A stretch of 46,897 nt of DNA from an uncultured bacterium (GCA_946611605.1 CAMODU010000005.1:1-46897); one strand, 5' to 3'; shown: positions 8,124-17,107, counted from the first letter of the stretch. The notes: a model not told the origin generated them from the letters alone. Numbers and translations: made by a program.

Positions 8124-8561
8124 ATGAATAATGTAAGTTTAATTGGAAGATTAACTCAAGATCCAGAATTAAGAACTACATCATCTGGATTATCTACATG
8201 CTCATTTACTATTGCAGTAGATGGAAGACCATCAGCTGACGGAGAACCTCATACTGATTTTATTAGATGTGTAGCATGGAGAAATCAAGCAGAGAATTTA
8301 TGCAAATATCAACATAAAGGATCTCAAATTGGTGTTACTGGTAGAATCCAAACTGGATCATACGATGCTCAAGATGGTACTAAGAGATATACTACTGATG
8401 TAGTAGCTGATAGAATTATCTTCTTAGGATCAAAAGGAGATACAAATACAAATTATGAAGTAAGTAATGAAGCACCAGTTGAAACTGCTGATTTATCTGA
8501 AGATCCATATGCTAATATGGGTGAAGAAACAGTTTTATCTGATGATGATTTACCATTCTAG
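8124..8561 (+). CDS. ssb: Single-stranded DNA-binding protein
   Basis: 145 residues. The OB fold starts 'MNNVSLIGRLTQDPELR' and includes 'FIRCVAWRNQAENL'. The acidic tip 'DDDLPF' is the C-terminal motif that recruits repair and replication partners. A short acidic, low-complexity linker joins the two. It lies 5 bases after rpsF and 15 before rpsR, coupling replication to ribosome supply as in other Firmicutes. Confidence 0.98.
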   Translation: MNNVSLIGRLTQDPELRTTSSGLSTCSFTIAVDGRPSADGEPHTDFIRCVAWRNQAENLCKYQHKGSQIGVTGRIQTGSYDAQDGTKRYTTDVVADRIIFLGSKGDTNTNYEVSNEAPVETADLSEDPYANMGEETVLSDDDLPF

Positions 8562-8576
8562 AAAGGAAATATAGAA

Positions 8577-8792
8577 ATGGCTGAATTTTTTAGAAAGAAA
8601 AAGAAAGTTTGCCAAATGTGTGCTGGTAAAGACGTTGATTACAAAGATGTTAATGTAATCACTAAATATATAAATGAAAAAGGTAAAATTATGCCTAGAA
8701 GAATGACTGGAGCTTGCTCTAGACATCAAAGACATATAGCTAACCAAATTAAGAGAGCTAGATTCATGGCATTAATACCTGAAGTTAAATAA
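8577..8792 (+). CDS. rpsR: 30S ribosomal protein S18
   Basis: 71 residues. 'RPRR'-like core appears as 'KIMPRRMTGACSRHQRHIANQIKRARFMALIP', the S18 signature that contacts rRNA and S6. Two Cys near the N-terminus (CQMCAGKD) hint at the Zn-binding (C+) form of S18. AAAGGAAAT precedes the ATG. Last gene of the operon, followed directly by a terminator. Confidence 0.97.
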   Translation: MAEFFRKKKKVCQMCAGKDVDYKDVNVITKYINEKGKIMPRRMTGACSRHQRHIANQIKRARFMALIPEVK

Positions 8793-8794
8793 TT

Positions 8795-8820
8795 AAAGAT
8801 ACTTTATAGTATCTTTTTTA
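8795..8820 (+). terminator. Terminator of rpsF-ssb-rpsR
   Basis: AAAGATACT (8795-8803) pairs with AGTATCTTT (8808-8816) around TTAT, then a T run. Confidence 0.92.
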
Positions 8821-8840
8821 TTTTAATGAGTATGAATATT

Positions 8841-8849
8841 TGATATAAT
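8841..8849 (+). promoter_or_regulatory. Extended -10 promoter TGATATAAT
   Basis: TGATATAAT with no clear -35 box, 27 bases before rplI. One of at least six exact copies of this 9-mer placed before start codons in this window. Confidence 0.7.
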
Positions 8850-8875
8850 ATAAAGGAGACAAAGGAGGGTTAAAT

Positions 8876-9313
8876 ATGAAAGTAATCTTACTTAAAGATG
8901 TTAAGAAGCAAGGTAAGAAAGATGACATTATAAATGTATCTGATGGATATGCAAATAATTTCTTAATAGCTCAAGGTTTAGCTGTTCCTTATAATGAACA
9001 AAATAAAAATAAATTAGAAAGAGATATAGATAAAAGAGAAAAAGCTGAAGAGAAGTTAATTGAAGAAATGACCCTTCTTAAAAATAAATTAGAAAAGCTT
9101 AATATTAAGTTTGAAGTTAAAAAAGGAAAAGATGGAAGAATGTTTGGTTCTATATCAACTAAACAAATATCTGATGAATTAAAGAATAAAGGATATGATA
9201 TAGATAAAAGAAAGATATCATGTGATCATCAAATTGAATCACTTGGTACTCATATAGTAGATATAGAATTACATAAGAAAGTAATAGCTAAAATAAATAT
9301 AAATGTAGAATAG
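8876..9313 (+). CDS. rplI: 50S ribosomal protein L9
   Basis: 145 residues. The N-terminal domain '[31 protein letters not shown]' style sequence, a long charged connecting helix and the C-terminal rRNA-binding domain are all present ('[16 protein letters not shown]'). Very strong AAGGAGGGT before ATG. First gene of a five-gene operon with dnaB; many Firmicutes have gdpP directly before rplI, but here rpsR precedes it. Confidence 0.97.
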   Translation: MKVILLKDVKKQGKKDDIINVSDGYANNFLIAQGLAVPYNEQNKNKLERDIDKREKAEEKLIEEMTLLKNKLEKLNIKFEVKKGKDGRMFGSISTKQISDELKNKGYDIDKRKISCDHQIESLGTHIVDIELHKKVIAKININVE

Positions 9314-9324
9314 GAGGTATTATC

Positions 9325-10677
9325 ATGAATAATCAAGATCCAAAAAATCTAGAAGCTGAAATGAATGTCTTAGGATGTGCTTATTTATCACAAAATGCAT
9401 TAGATAAAATATGTGATGATTTAACAGAAGAAATGTTCTATGATAAAAAGAATCAAGTAATATTCTCAGCAATGAAAGAAATAAGAAACAGAAATGATAA
9501 TATAGATTCTACTATTCTTAAGAATGAAATAGAAAAAACTACACCTATTAATTCAGTAGGTGGTGTTGAATATTTATCTGAAGTAATAGATTCAGTATTA
9601 AGTTCTGCTAATGTAGATACTTATATAGATATTGTTAAAGATAAATATGTAAGAAGAAAATTAATAGAAACATGTAATAGGATTCAAAAGAATGCTATTG
9701 ATGAAAAGAATAGCCAAGCTGAATTAATTGATGGAGCAGAAAAAGAAATATTCCAAGTAGCAAAACAAAGAAAAGCAGGAGAATTTAAAACTGCTGATAT
9801 GGTTGTTAAGTCTGCTAAGAGACAATTAGAAGAAATGTCTAAGAATGGAAAAGATATAACTGGTATTCCAACTGGTTTTATTGATTTTGATAGATTAACA
9901 TCAGGATTACATGAAAATGAATTAATAATAATTGCTGCTCGTCCTGGTATGGGTAAAACTGCATTTGCATTAAATATTGCTGTTAATGCAGCATTAGAAT
10001 CTAAAAAGAATGTAGCTGTATTCAACTTAGAAATGTCAGCAGAACAATTAATGATGAGAATGATAGCAGCTCAAGGTGCTGTAGATGGTAATAAATTAAG
10101 AACTGGTAAATTAAACAATGATGATTGGAAAAGAGTTAATGAAGCTATGTCTGAATTAAGTGAAGCCCCAATTTATATTGAAGACACTCCAGGTATTACT
10201 ATAGGTGAACTAAGAGCTAAATGTAGAAGATTAGCTGAAAAGGGTAATCTAGGATTAATAATAATCGACTACTTACAATTATTAAGTGGTGGTGGTAATT
10301 ATGGTACTAATAGACAACAAGAAGTATCAGATATATCACGTAATTTAAAAACTATGGCTATGGAATTAGGTGTTCCAGTTATAGCATTAGCGCAATTATC
10401 TCGTTCTGTTGAAGGAAGAGAAGATAAGAGACCTATGTTATCAGACTTAAGAGAGTCAGGTTCTATTGAACAAGATGCTGATATAGTTTCTTTCTTATAT
10501 AGAGATGATTATTATCATAGAAAAGAAGGAGAAAGAGAAAATCCTATATCACTTGTTGAATTAATAGTTGCTAAACATAGAGCAGGGGCAAATGGTACAA
10601 TTTTATTACAATTTGAGAAGAATATATCAGAATTTAGAACTTCTGTTCAAAATCCTGATAATCATAATCAAGACTAA
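9325..10677 (+). CDS. dnaB: Replicative DNA helicase DnaB (DnaC of Bacilli)
   Basis: 450 residues, full length. N-terminal helical primase-binding domain ('NLEAEMNVLGCAYLS'), linker, then the RecA-like ATPase with Walker A 'ARPGMGKTA' at about 208-216, 'LIIIDYLQLL' (Walker B) and 'DLRESGSIEQDADIV' (H3 and arginine-finger region). Unwinds DNA ahead of the replisome. AGGAGGTATTATC lies before ATG; 11 bases after rplI and 15 before the M23 peptidase gene. Confidence 0.98.
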   Translation: MNNQDPKNLEAEMNVLGCAYLSQNALDKICDDLTEEMFYDKKNQVIFSAMKEIRNRNDNIDSTILKNEIEKTTPINSVGGVEYLSEVIDSVLSSANVDTYIDIVKDKYVRRKLIETCNRIQKNAIDEKNSQAELIDGAEKEIFQVAKQRKAGEFKTADMVVKSAKRQLEEMSKNGKDITGIPTGFIDFDRLTSGLHENELIIIAARPGMGKTAFALNIAVNAALESKKNVAVFNLEMSAEQLMMRMIAAQGAVDGNKLRTGKLNNDDWKRVNEAMSELSEAPIYIEDTPGITIGELRAKCRRLAEKGNLGLIIIDYLQLLSGGGNYGTNRQQEVSDISRNLKTMAMELGVPVIALAQLSRSVEGREDKRPMLSDLRESGSIEQDADIVSFLYRDDYYHRKEGERENPISLVELIVAKHRAGANGTILLQFEKNISEFRTSVQNPDNHNQD

Positions 10678-10692
10678 TAGGAAGTGTATTGA

Positions 10693-12195
10693 ATGAAAGG
10701 TAAAATATTTGGATTTTTTATAACAATATTTGTAGGTGCCTTATTATTCTTTGTAGCATTAGATAGAAAGACATTAGGAGATCCATATGAAGTATATCAA
10801 GTATACTTAAATGGGAAGAAGATAGGGTTAATTGAATCAGAACAAAAATTACTAAACCTTATAGATAAGGAACAAAGTAATATTAAGGATACTTTTAATG
10901 TTGATAAAGTTTATCCTCCTACAGGACTAGTTATTGAAAAAGTATATACTTATAGTGATAAATTAAATAATACGGAAGAAATATATAATGAGATTAAAGA
11001 TTCTGAACCTTTTGCTATTCAAGGTTATACTGTTACTATAACTTATAGTAATGAAAACCTTGAAGAAGGAGCAAAACCAAAGGAACCTTTAAAAATATAT
11101 TTATTAGATAGTTCTTTAATTAAAGATTCATTATATGAAATAGCTGAAACATTTATAGGTAAAGATGAATTAAAAGATTATGAAAATGGAACTCAATCTG
11201 AGATAACAGATATAGGTGAAATTATTAATTCAGTTTACTTTGATGAAACAATTACTATTAAAGAATCTTTAATATCTACAACTGAAAAGATATTTACTGA
11301 TAAGAATGAATTAACTAAGTATTTATTATATGGTACGTTAGATAATCAAGAATTATATAAAGTTAAAGAAGGCGAAGACCTTTATAAGATTGCTGATGAT
11401 CATAAATTAAATATTGCAGAATTATTAATAGTTAATCCTAAGTATCCTAGTGGTAATTCATTATTAACTCCAGGAGAAGAATTAAACGTTGGATTAATTA
11501 ATCCATTAGTATCAGTAACATATAGAAAGACAGTAGTAAGTAATGTAGAAGTTCCTTTTTCTACTGACTATGTTAATGATGATACTAAGTATGTTGATTA
11601 TAGACAAGTAACTACACCAGGTGTTAAAGGTATATCTAAGGTTACTCAAGATGTTAAATATGTTAATGGTGATATTAAATCATTAAAGATTAATCAATCA
11701 GAGGTTGTTAAAGAGCCTATAACTGAAATAGTATCACGTGGTACTAAGAAGATTGGTTCATATATTAGTTATAACTCTCAATCATTTAGTACAGGTGATT
11801 ATAGTTGGCCTACTAATTCACCATTTATCATTACTTCAAGATTTGAATATCGTTGGGGTACATTCCATAAAGGTATCGATATATCTGGTACTGGTTATAG
11901 ATCACCAATATATGCAATAGCTGATGGTGAAGTATATTCTACTGGTTATGGTGGAAATGAAGGTAATTATATTGTTATTAAACATGATGATACTTTATAT
12001 TCTCAATACATGCACTTAGCTAAGATTGGTGTTCATAAAGGACAACATGTTTCTAGAACTGAAAAGATTGGTGAAATGGGTTCAACAGGATTCTCAACTG
12101 GTATTCACTTACACTTAGGTATATGGTTAAATGCACCACCATATCAACAAGGATCAGTTGTAGTAGACCCATGTAAGAGTGTGTTCAGATGTTAA
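10693..12195 (+). CDS. Membrane-anchored LysM-G5-M23 peptidase
   Basis: 500 residues. One hydrophobic segment (about 5-24) anchors it with the bulk outside. A central ~170-residue region of unknown fold is followed by a LysM domain (about 220-262, 'KVKEGEDLYKIADDHKLNIAEL'-like, ending in a proline-rich step), a G5-type beta domain (about 275-355) and a C-terminal LytM/M23 peptidase. Zinc ligands are visible: His392 and Asp396 in 'HKGID', His472 and His474 in 'HLH'. It should cut peptidoglycan cross-bridges. The position before walJ and after dnaB suggests wall growth linked to the cell cycle. The last 7 bases overlap walJ. Confidence 0.92.
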   Translation: MKGKIFGFFITIFVGALLFFVALDRKTLGDPYEVYQVYLNGKKIGLIESEQKLLNLIDKEQSNIKDTFNVDKVYPPTGLVIEKVYTYSDKLNNTEEIYNEIKDSEPFAIQGYTVTITYSNENLEEGAKPKEPLKIYLLDSSLIKDSLYEIAETFIGKDELKDYENGTQSEITDIGEIINSVYFDETITIKESLISTTEKIFTDKNELTKYLLYGTLDNQELYKVKEGEDLYKIADDHKLNIAELLIVNPKYPSGNSLLTPGEELNVGLINPLVSVTYRKTVVSNVEVPFSTDYVNDDTKYVDYRQVTTPGVKGISKVTQDVKYVNGDIKSLKINQSEVVKEPITEIVSRGTKKIGSYISYNSQSFSTGDYSWPTNSPFIITSRFEYRWGTFHKGIDISGTGYRSPIYAIADGEVYSTGYGGNEGNYIVIKHDDTLYSQYMHLAKIGVHKGQHVSRTEKIGEMGSTGFSTGIHLHLGIWLNAPPYQQGSVVVDPCKSVFRC

Positions 12196-12953
12196 TAACT
12201 ATATTTGCATCTGGATCAGAAGGAAATATAACTTTATTACAAATAAATGATAAGAAGATTTTGATAGATATAGGGATGAACTACAAGTATTTAAGTGAAT
12301 CCCTTTCTTCTTATAATTTATTACCTAAAGATATAACACATATACTAATAACACATGCTCATAAAGATCATGTTGGTGCATTAGATACTTTTATTAAACA
12401 TAATAATCCAATTATTTATATTACTCCTGATGCATTAAAGGAAGCTGTATATTTAAAGAACTATGATAATCTATCATTTGAAGATGGTATATTTAATATA
12501 GATGAAGATATAGAAGTAGTTACTTTTAATACATCTCATGATGCTAAAGGATCTAGAGGATATATTATAAACTATAAGGGTAAGAGTTTAGTATATGTAA
12601 CTGATACAGGGTATATAAATCAAAAGAATTTATCTAAGATTACTAATAAAGATGCTTATATATTTGAAAGTAATCATAATACAGAAATGTTAATGCATGG
12701 TAAGTATCCTAATTGGTTAAAACAAAGAGTAATATCAGATGAAGGACACTTATCTAATGAACAAGCTGCTTATTATTTAACTAAGATAATAGGTAATAAT
12801 ACTAAGAAAATAGTATTAGCTCACTTATCTAAAGAAAATAATACACCTGAGATAGCATTAGATACTGTTACTAGTACATTAAAAAATGAAGGTATTAAAT
12901 TACCTGATATAGTATGTGCTAAACAAAGAGATAGATTGGAGATTAATCTATGA
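12189..12953 (+). CDS. walJ: Metallo-beta-lactamase-fold hydrolase, WalJ/YycJ
   Basis: 254 residues. 'FASGSEGNITLLQ' is the YycJ N-terminus; the metal site 'HAHKDH' gives His56, His58, Asp60 and His61; 'DTGY' and 'SNHNTEML' follow. Members of the family are nucleases linked with replication and wall control. In most Bacilli walJ lies in the walRK operon next to rlmH; here it keeps rlmH but walR and walK are not in the window. Overlaps neighbours by 7 and 4 bases. Confidence 0.9.
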   Translation: MLITIFASGSEGNITLLQINDKKILIDIGMNYKYLSESLSSYNLLPKDITHILITHAHKDHVGALDTFIKHNNPIIYITPDALKEAVYLKNYDNLSFEDGIFNIDEDIEVVTFNTSHDAKGSRGYIINYKGKSLVYVTDTGYINQKNLSKITNKDAYIFESNHNTEMLMHGKYPNWLKQRVISDEGHLSNEQAAYYLTKIIGNNTKKIVLAHLSKENNTPEIALDTVTSTLKNEGIKLPDIVCAKQRDRLEINL

Positions 12954-13384
12954 TAAATATAATATGTGTAGGTAAATTAAAAGATAAATACTTAATAGAT
13001 ATGAGTAATGATTATCTTACTAGATTAACTAAATATCATAAGATTAATGATATAGAAATAAAAGATAGTAATATAAAAGAAGAAGGAGATTTAATACTTA
13101 AACATTTAAGTAATAAAGATTATATTATTACCATGGAAATAAATGGTAATAATTTATCTTCTGTTGAACTATCTAATCTAATAGATAAAACATTTATTAA
13201 TTATCCATCTATTACATTTATTATAGGTGGATCTGATGGTATAGATGAAAGAGTATTAGAGAAATCTAATTATAGATTATCATTTGGAAAGAATACTTAT
13301 CCACATGGTGTATTTAGATGTTTATTACTAGAACAAATATATAGATCATTTAAAATATTAAATAATGAGACTTACCATAAGTAA
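12950..13384 (+). CDS. rlmH: 23S rRNA pseudouridine-1915 N3-methyltransferase
   Basis: 144 residues. SPOUT fold: 'IICVGKLKDKYL' start, 'FIIGGSDGI' SAM-binding knot and the C-terminal 'GVFRCLLLEQIYRSFKI..YHK' are diagnostic. Methylates pseudouridine in helix 69 of 23S rRNA. ATGA overlap with walJ; last gene of rplI-dnaB-M23-walJ-rlmH. Confidence 0.96.
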   Translation: MINIICVGKLKDKYLIDMSNDYLTRLTKYHKINDIEIKDSNIKEEGDLILKHLSNKDYIITMEINGNNLSSVELSNLIDKTFINYPSITFIIGGSDGIDERVLEKSNYRLSFGKNTYPHGVFRCLLLEQIYRSFKILNNETYHK

Positions 13385-13396
13385 GTCTTTTATTTT
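13368..13396 (+). terminator. Terminator after rlmH
   Basis: AGACTTAC (13368-13375) pairs with GTAAGTCT (13381-13388) around CATAA; the stem contains the end of rlmH and its stop. T-rich tail. Confidence 0.9.
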
Positions 13397-13448
13397 GATT
13401 ATATATATCATATATGATAATATATATAACTGAAAAAGAGGGATAAAT

Positions 13449-14060
13449 ATGAAACTATATCATATACATAAACCAAATAAATTTGATGAATTATATACAG
13501 TGGGAAATATCATTGAAGTAGGCAAAGAAGAAAATGACATGAGAAACAAATATTTAAATAGTAATGATAAATATGGAAAACTATTAAGATATAAAATAAG
13601 TGGTGGTTTATACTCTTATGGACCAGATAAAAAGATAATAACATTAGATACAATAGATGAAATGACTGAATTAGATAAAGCTGTTTTATGTTCTCATATA
13701 TATGGTAGATCTTTTGATACTATGAAAGATATTAGAGAATTAATGTTAGAAGAAGTAAGAAGTATGTATTATCCTGAATTTCCATCTAGATATACTTGTA
13801 TGTGGTTAGCAGATGAAAAATCATTAGACTACTGGTGTAATATTATACATTCAGAAGGCTATCCTGTATATGAAATGGATGTAAGTGGAAAACTATTTGC
13901 GTCTACTAGTAAATTATTACCTTGGATAATGGATGATCCTAATGATATGTATAAAAAAGCATATAAGTATTGGAAACCGTCATATGATGATTTAAAAGAT
14001 GCTAATGATAAAGAATACTTATTTGAAGGTAAGGCTAAAGTATTAAGAAGAGTTAAATAA
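13449..14060 (+). CDS. DUF2441-like protein (ADP-ribosyltransferase-like fold?)
   Basis: 203 residues; AGAGGGATAAAT before ATG. Starts 'MKLYHI' and has 'EVRSMYYPEFPSRYTCMW' followed by 'WCNIIHSEG' and 'YEMDVSGKLFAS'. The pattern of an N-terminal strand with His, a central 'PSR' and a C-terminal metabolic-looking beta part resembles DUF2441, which Pfam places with ADP-ribosyltransferase-like folds as I recall. No transmembrane segment. A second, clearer ADP-ribosyltransferase candidate lies 2.4 kb downstream. Function unknown; family call moderate. Confidence 0.6.
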   Translation: MKLYHIHKPNKFDELYTVGNIIEVGKEENDMRNKYLNSNDKYGKLLRYKISGGLYSYGPDKKIITLDTIDEMTELDKAVLCSHIYGRSFDTMKDIRELMLEEVRSMYYPEFPSRYTCMWLADEKSLDYWCNIIHSEGYPVYEMDVSGKLFASTSKLLPWIMDDPNDMYKKAYKYWKPSYDDLKDANDKEYLFEGKAKVLRRVK

Positions 14061-14070
14061 CTCTTCTTTT
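14045..14070 (+). terminator. Rho-independent terminator
   Basis: AAGAAGAGTTA (14045-14055) pairs with TAACTCTTCTT (14058-14068), then T residues. Overlaps the end of the DUF2441-like gene. Confidence 0.85.
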
Positions 14071-14074
14071 AATG

Positions 14075-14083
14075 TGATATAAT
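14075..14083 (+). promoter_or_regulatory. Extended -10 promoter TGATATAAT
   Basis: TGATATAAT only 5 bases after the terminator and 16 before ATG 14100. The expected transcription start (about 14090) falls next to the GGTGAT ribosome site, so the leader would be about 10 bases. Confidence 0.7.
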
Positions 14084-14099
14084 ATTGGTAGGTGATGAT

Positions 14100-14804
14100 A
14101 TGATTGAAAACGTTAATGATGCTATCAGTTATTTAAGAAGTCTAGATAAAATTTATGTTCCAAGTAATTATACTTATTGGCATCATAATACATATTATCA
14201 AGATAGAGTAGAAAAGAGTAAAACTAATTATTCTAAAGCATGGGAAGAAATGCCTGCTGAAGATTTTTATGTAGAATATACATTATCATGTGTAGAAAGA
14301 GAAGCAAGAATTAGAGAAGCATATGACTATGGTGGACCTGAACATGCTAGTATATCTTATGCACATCCAGAGAATAGTAAAACATTTGCTATTAGAATTA
14401 TTATGCCTAAGAATAATCTATCACCAGATATTTATAAAGATATGAGTTTAACTGCTGATGAAATAGATATGTTAAAAAGAGAGTATAGAGGTTTAGGTGA
14501 TATGAGACATCCTAAATTAGCTGCTAAAGAACATATTATTATGATAGGTTCATCTACTGTTGATGAAGTAAGTGGTAAACCTATAGATATCTTATATGGT
14601 GTAAGAGAACAAGATGCTATTGCTTATGCAACAGAAGTATCTAGACAAAAGAATATAGAATTAGAATTAGATAATAATGGATTAGATAGATATAAATCTC
14701 AAGGTAGAACATCACTTAATCCAAATGAATCATTAGTTATGTTATCTGAATTTGAACAAGACTATTATAATGAAATCAATAAAGGAGAAACTAAGGCAAG
14801 ATGA
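14100..14804 (+). CDS. Unknown soluble protein
   Basis: 234 residues from ATG 14100 (GGTGAT 4 bases upstream; TTG 14085 lies at the predicted transcript start and is rejected). Charged, no membrane segment. Contains 'WHHNTYYQDR', 'EYTLSCVEREARI' and 'KEHIIMIGSSTVDEV'. No family recognised. The last 4 bases overlap ung, so the two genes are translated together. Confidence 0.65.
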   Translation: MIENVNDAISYLRSLDKIYVPSNYTYWHHNTYYQDRVEKSKTNYSKAWEEMPAEDFYVEYTLSCVEREARIREAYDYGGPEHASISYAHPENSKTFAIRIIMPKNNLSPDIYKDMSLTADEIDMLKREYRGLGDMRHPKLAAKEHIIMIGSSTVDEVSGKPIDILYGVREQDAIAYATEVSRQKNIELELDNNGLDRYKSQGRTSLNPNESLVMLSEFEQDYYNEINKGETKAR

Positions 14805-15466
14805 TAGGAAATGATTGGGACAACGAATTATCTATAATATGGAATTCACCTGGATTTCATAAATTTATGGATATAATTAATCATGAGTATTCTTCTAAAA
14901 CTATATATCCTCCTAAAGAAGATATATTTGCTGCTTTAAAGAATACATCTTATAAAGATGTTAAAGTAGTTATAGTTGGACAGGATCCATATCATGGTGA
15001 AGGTGAAGCTATGGGACTATCTTTCTCAGTTCCTAATGGTATTAAGTTACCTCCATCTTTAAAGAATATATATAAAGAATTAGAAGATGATTTAGGTATT
15101 AAGCCAGTTAATTCTGGTGATTTAACTAAATGGACTAAAGAAGGAGTATTACTTCTTAATGCTACTTTAACTGTTGTTAAAGATACACCTAATTCTCATT
15201 CTAAATTAGGATGGGATAAATTCACTGACTATGTTATTAAGAAGTTAAATGCTAGAGAAGAACCACTTGTATTTATTCTATGGGGTAATTTTGCAAGAGG
15301 AAAGAAACAATATATAACTAATCCTAAACATTTAGTTATTGAATCTCCTCATCCATCTCCTTTTAGTGCAAGAACTGGTTTCTTTGGTTCTAAACCATTT
15401 AGTAAAACTAATGAGTTTTTAATTAAGAATAATATTAAACCAATTGATTGGGATTTATCAAAATAA
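14801..15466 (+). CDS. ung: Uracil-DNA glycosylase
   Basis: 221 residues, complete. 'VGQDPYHGEGEAMGLSFSV' holds the water-activating Asp62; 'LLLNATLTV' is the uracil-pocket motif with Asn; 'HPSPFSARTGFFG' holds His184 and the minor-groove loop. Removes uracil from DNA. Coupled by an ATGA overlap to an unknown gene, which is not the usual context for ung. Confidence 0.97.
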   Translation: MIGNDWDNELSIIWNSPGFHKFMDIINHEYSSKTIYPPKEDIFAALKNTSYKDVKVVIVGQDPYHGEGEAMGLSFSVPNGIKLPPSLKNIYKELEDDLGIKPVNSGDLTKWTKEGVLLLNATLTVVKDTPNSHSKLGWDKFTDYVIKKLNAREEPLVFILWGNFARGKKQYITNPKHLVIESPHPSPFSARTGFFGSKPFSKTNEFLIKNNIKPIDWDLSK

Positions 15467-15489
15467 GTATAGAAATATACTTGTTTTTT
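15465..15489 (+). terminator. Terminator after ung
   Basis: AAGTATA (15465-15471) and TATACTT (15476-15482) around GAAA, then TGTTTTTT. Confidence 0.85.
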
Positions 15490-15522
15490 ATGTATAATAT
15501 TCATTTATATGGGGGAATTTAT

Positions 15523-16437
15523 ATGGAAGATTATTTAGAATATCAAAGATATATATGTACTATTCCTGAATTCTTAAATAAATACTTAGAATTAGATATA
15601 TTAAAAAGATTAAAAGATATATCTGTTTTATGTGGAATGGATTATGCATCTAAACATATATATGACTTTAAATTCTATATGTCTAGATTTAATCATAGTT
15701 TAAATGTTGCTTTAATAACATGGAGATTAACATATGATAAAACTCAAACATTAGCAGCCTTATTCCATGATATATCTACTCCTGTATTTTCACATGTAAT
15801 AGATTACATGAATGGTGATTATATTAAACAAGAATCAACTGAACATAAAACAGAAGATGTATTAAGATCTTCTAAACAATTATTAGAATATTTAAGAGAA
15901 GATATGATTGATATAAACGATATAGTAGATTTTAAAAAGTATTCTATAGTAGATTTACCTAGACCATCTTTATGTGCTGATAGATTTGATAATCTAATTG
16001 GTGTTGGTATGTGTTGGTCTAAGAAAGTAGGTATATCATTAGCAAAGAATTTAGTAGATACCTTATACGTTGATAAGAATGAAGATGGTAAGTTAGAAAT
16101 ATCTTTATTCAGTGAATACTTAGCTAGATGCTTAACATATATTAATTATGATATTAATAGATTAACTCATAGTAATGAAGATACGTATATGATGTCTTTA
16201 TTAGCTAATATAGTTAAATTATTAATAGATAAGAAAATAATAACATATGATAGTTTATATATTTTAAATGAACCAGAGATGTTAAAAATAATTGAAGATT
16301 ATTTAAATATTGATGAATTATATGAAATGTATAATAAATGGAAGAATATTGAAACAGTAGATGAAGAAATGAATATTGAAGTTAAAGAATTAACTCTTAG
16401 ACCTATTGTGTGTGGTAGAAGAGTGAATAACTTATAA
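15523..16437 (+). CDS. HD-domain phosphohydrolase
   Basis: 304 residues. ATG 15523 follows GGGGGAATTTAT; the longer frame from 15448 runs through the ung end and terminator and is rejected. His58 ('FNHSLNVA') and the pair His82-Asp83 in 'LFHDISTPVFSH' form the HD metal site, with a later Asp ('LCADRFDN'). The HD/dNTPase-like layout suggests cleavage of a nucleotide or other phosphate ester. It lacks GGDEF, RelA or CRISPR domains. Preceded by its own -10 TATAAT at 15493-15498. Confidence 0.8.
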   Translation: MEDYLEYQRYICTIPEFLNKYLELDILKRLKDISVLCGMDYASKHIYDFKFYMSRFNHSLNVALITWRLTYDKTQTLAALFHDISTPVFSHVIDYMNGDYIKQESTEHKTEDVLRSSKQLLEYLREDMIDINDIVDFKKYSIVDLPRPSLCADRFDNLIGVGMCWSKKVGISLAKNLVDTLYVDKNEDGKLEISLFSEYLARCLTYINYDINRLTHSNEDTYMMSLLANIVKLLIDKKIITYDSLYILNEPEMLKIIEDYLNIDELYEMYNKWKNIETVDEEMNIEVKELTLRPIVCGRRVNNL

Positions 16438-16440
16438 ATA

Positions 16441-16449
16441 TGATATAAT
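16441..16449 (+). promoter_or_regulatory. Extended -10 promoter TGATATAAT
   Basis: Exact TGATATAAT, 16 bases before ATG 16466 and 3 bases after the preceding stop. The AGGTGAT ribosome site would sit at the very 5' end of the transcript. Confidence 0.7.
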
Positions 16450-16465
16450 TAAATAGGTGATAAAT

Positions 16466-17107
16466 ATGTATGATCAATTAGTTGAACAATTTGAGAATTT
16501 ATCAGAAGAAGAAAAGAATGCATTAATAGTATATAAAACTAGATTAGGTTTATTAATTAATAGTTTAGATAATAATCCTGATTATAAATTCTATTATGAT
16601 AGATATACAAATATTCTTAATGATCCTGTTAATATGTTCTTTAGTAAGATAGTATTTAAACATATAGATATGACATCTATAGATGGATTTATAGAATCTA
16701 TAAAAAGAATTAAAGTTATTTTAGATGATGTTACTACTAAACTAATAATACCTGAAACTACTACAGTATATAGAGCAGTATCTACTGATGATAATATTTC
16801 AGATATATCGAAAGGTAATATAATTAGTACTACATTATCATTTGGTGAAGCATTAAAATATGCTGTAGCAGGTGATAATATAGCAATATATGAAATAGTA
16901 TTACCTGAAGGTAGTCCTTGTGCTATATGTCCTTATGCAATTGTTGATCATTTAACTAGTGGAAGATTATCAATAACTAAATCAGGTGATGAAGAGGAAA
17001 TCATCATTAACAAAAATGCTTATGATTTAGATATAAGCGAAGAATATAATAATGATGGATTATCATTTAGAAAAGGAAAAGCAATTAGAAAAGAAAAAGT
17101 AAGATAA
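16466..17107 (+). CDS. Candidate R-S-E ADP-ribosyltransferase
   Basis: 213 residues from ATG 16466 (AGGTGAT upstream; GTG 16457 rejected). A helical N-terminal ~90 residues precede an ART-like half: Arg103 in 'TTVYRAVS', Ser121 in 'NIISTTLSF', and Glu176-x-Glu178 in 'DEEEIIINKNAYDL'. 'AIYEIVLPEG' is the typical strand between them. Order and spacing fit the R-S-E clade with an ExE turn, as in exoenzyme-type toxins and arginine-specific transferases. No signal peptide, so it acts inside this cell or needs a special export route. NAD-dependent transfer is inferred, not shown. Confidence 0.65.
   Translation: MYDQLVEQFENLSEEEKNALIVYKTRLGLLINSLDNNPDYKFYYDRYTNILNDPVNMFFSKIVFKHIDMTSIDGFIESIKRIKVILDDVTTKLIIPETTTVYRAVSTDDNISDISKGNIISTTLSFGEALKYAVAGDNIAIYEIVLPEGSPCAICPYAIVDHLTSGRLSITKSGDEEEIIINKNAYDLDISEEYNNDGLSFRKGKAIRKEKVR

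Noticed and set aside
9684-10025. Minus-strand frame of 113 codons inside dnaB
   Set aside because: Lies fully within a clear helicase gene and shows no ribosome site or family signature.
15448-15522. Longer N-terminus for the HD protein
   Set aside because: It would run through the end of ung and its terminator and include the -10 box; ATG 15523 has a strong GGGGG site.
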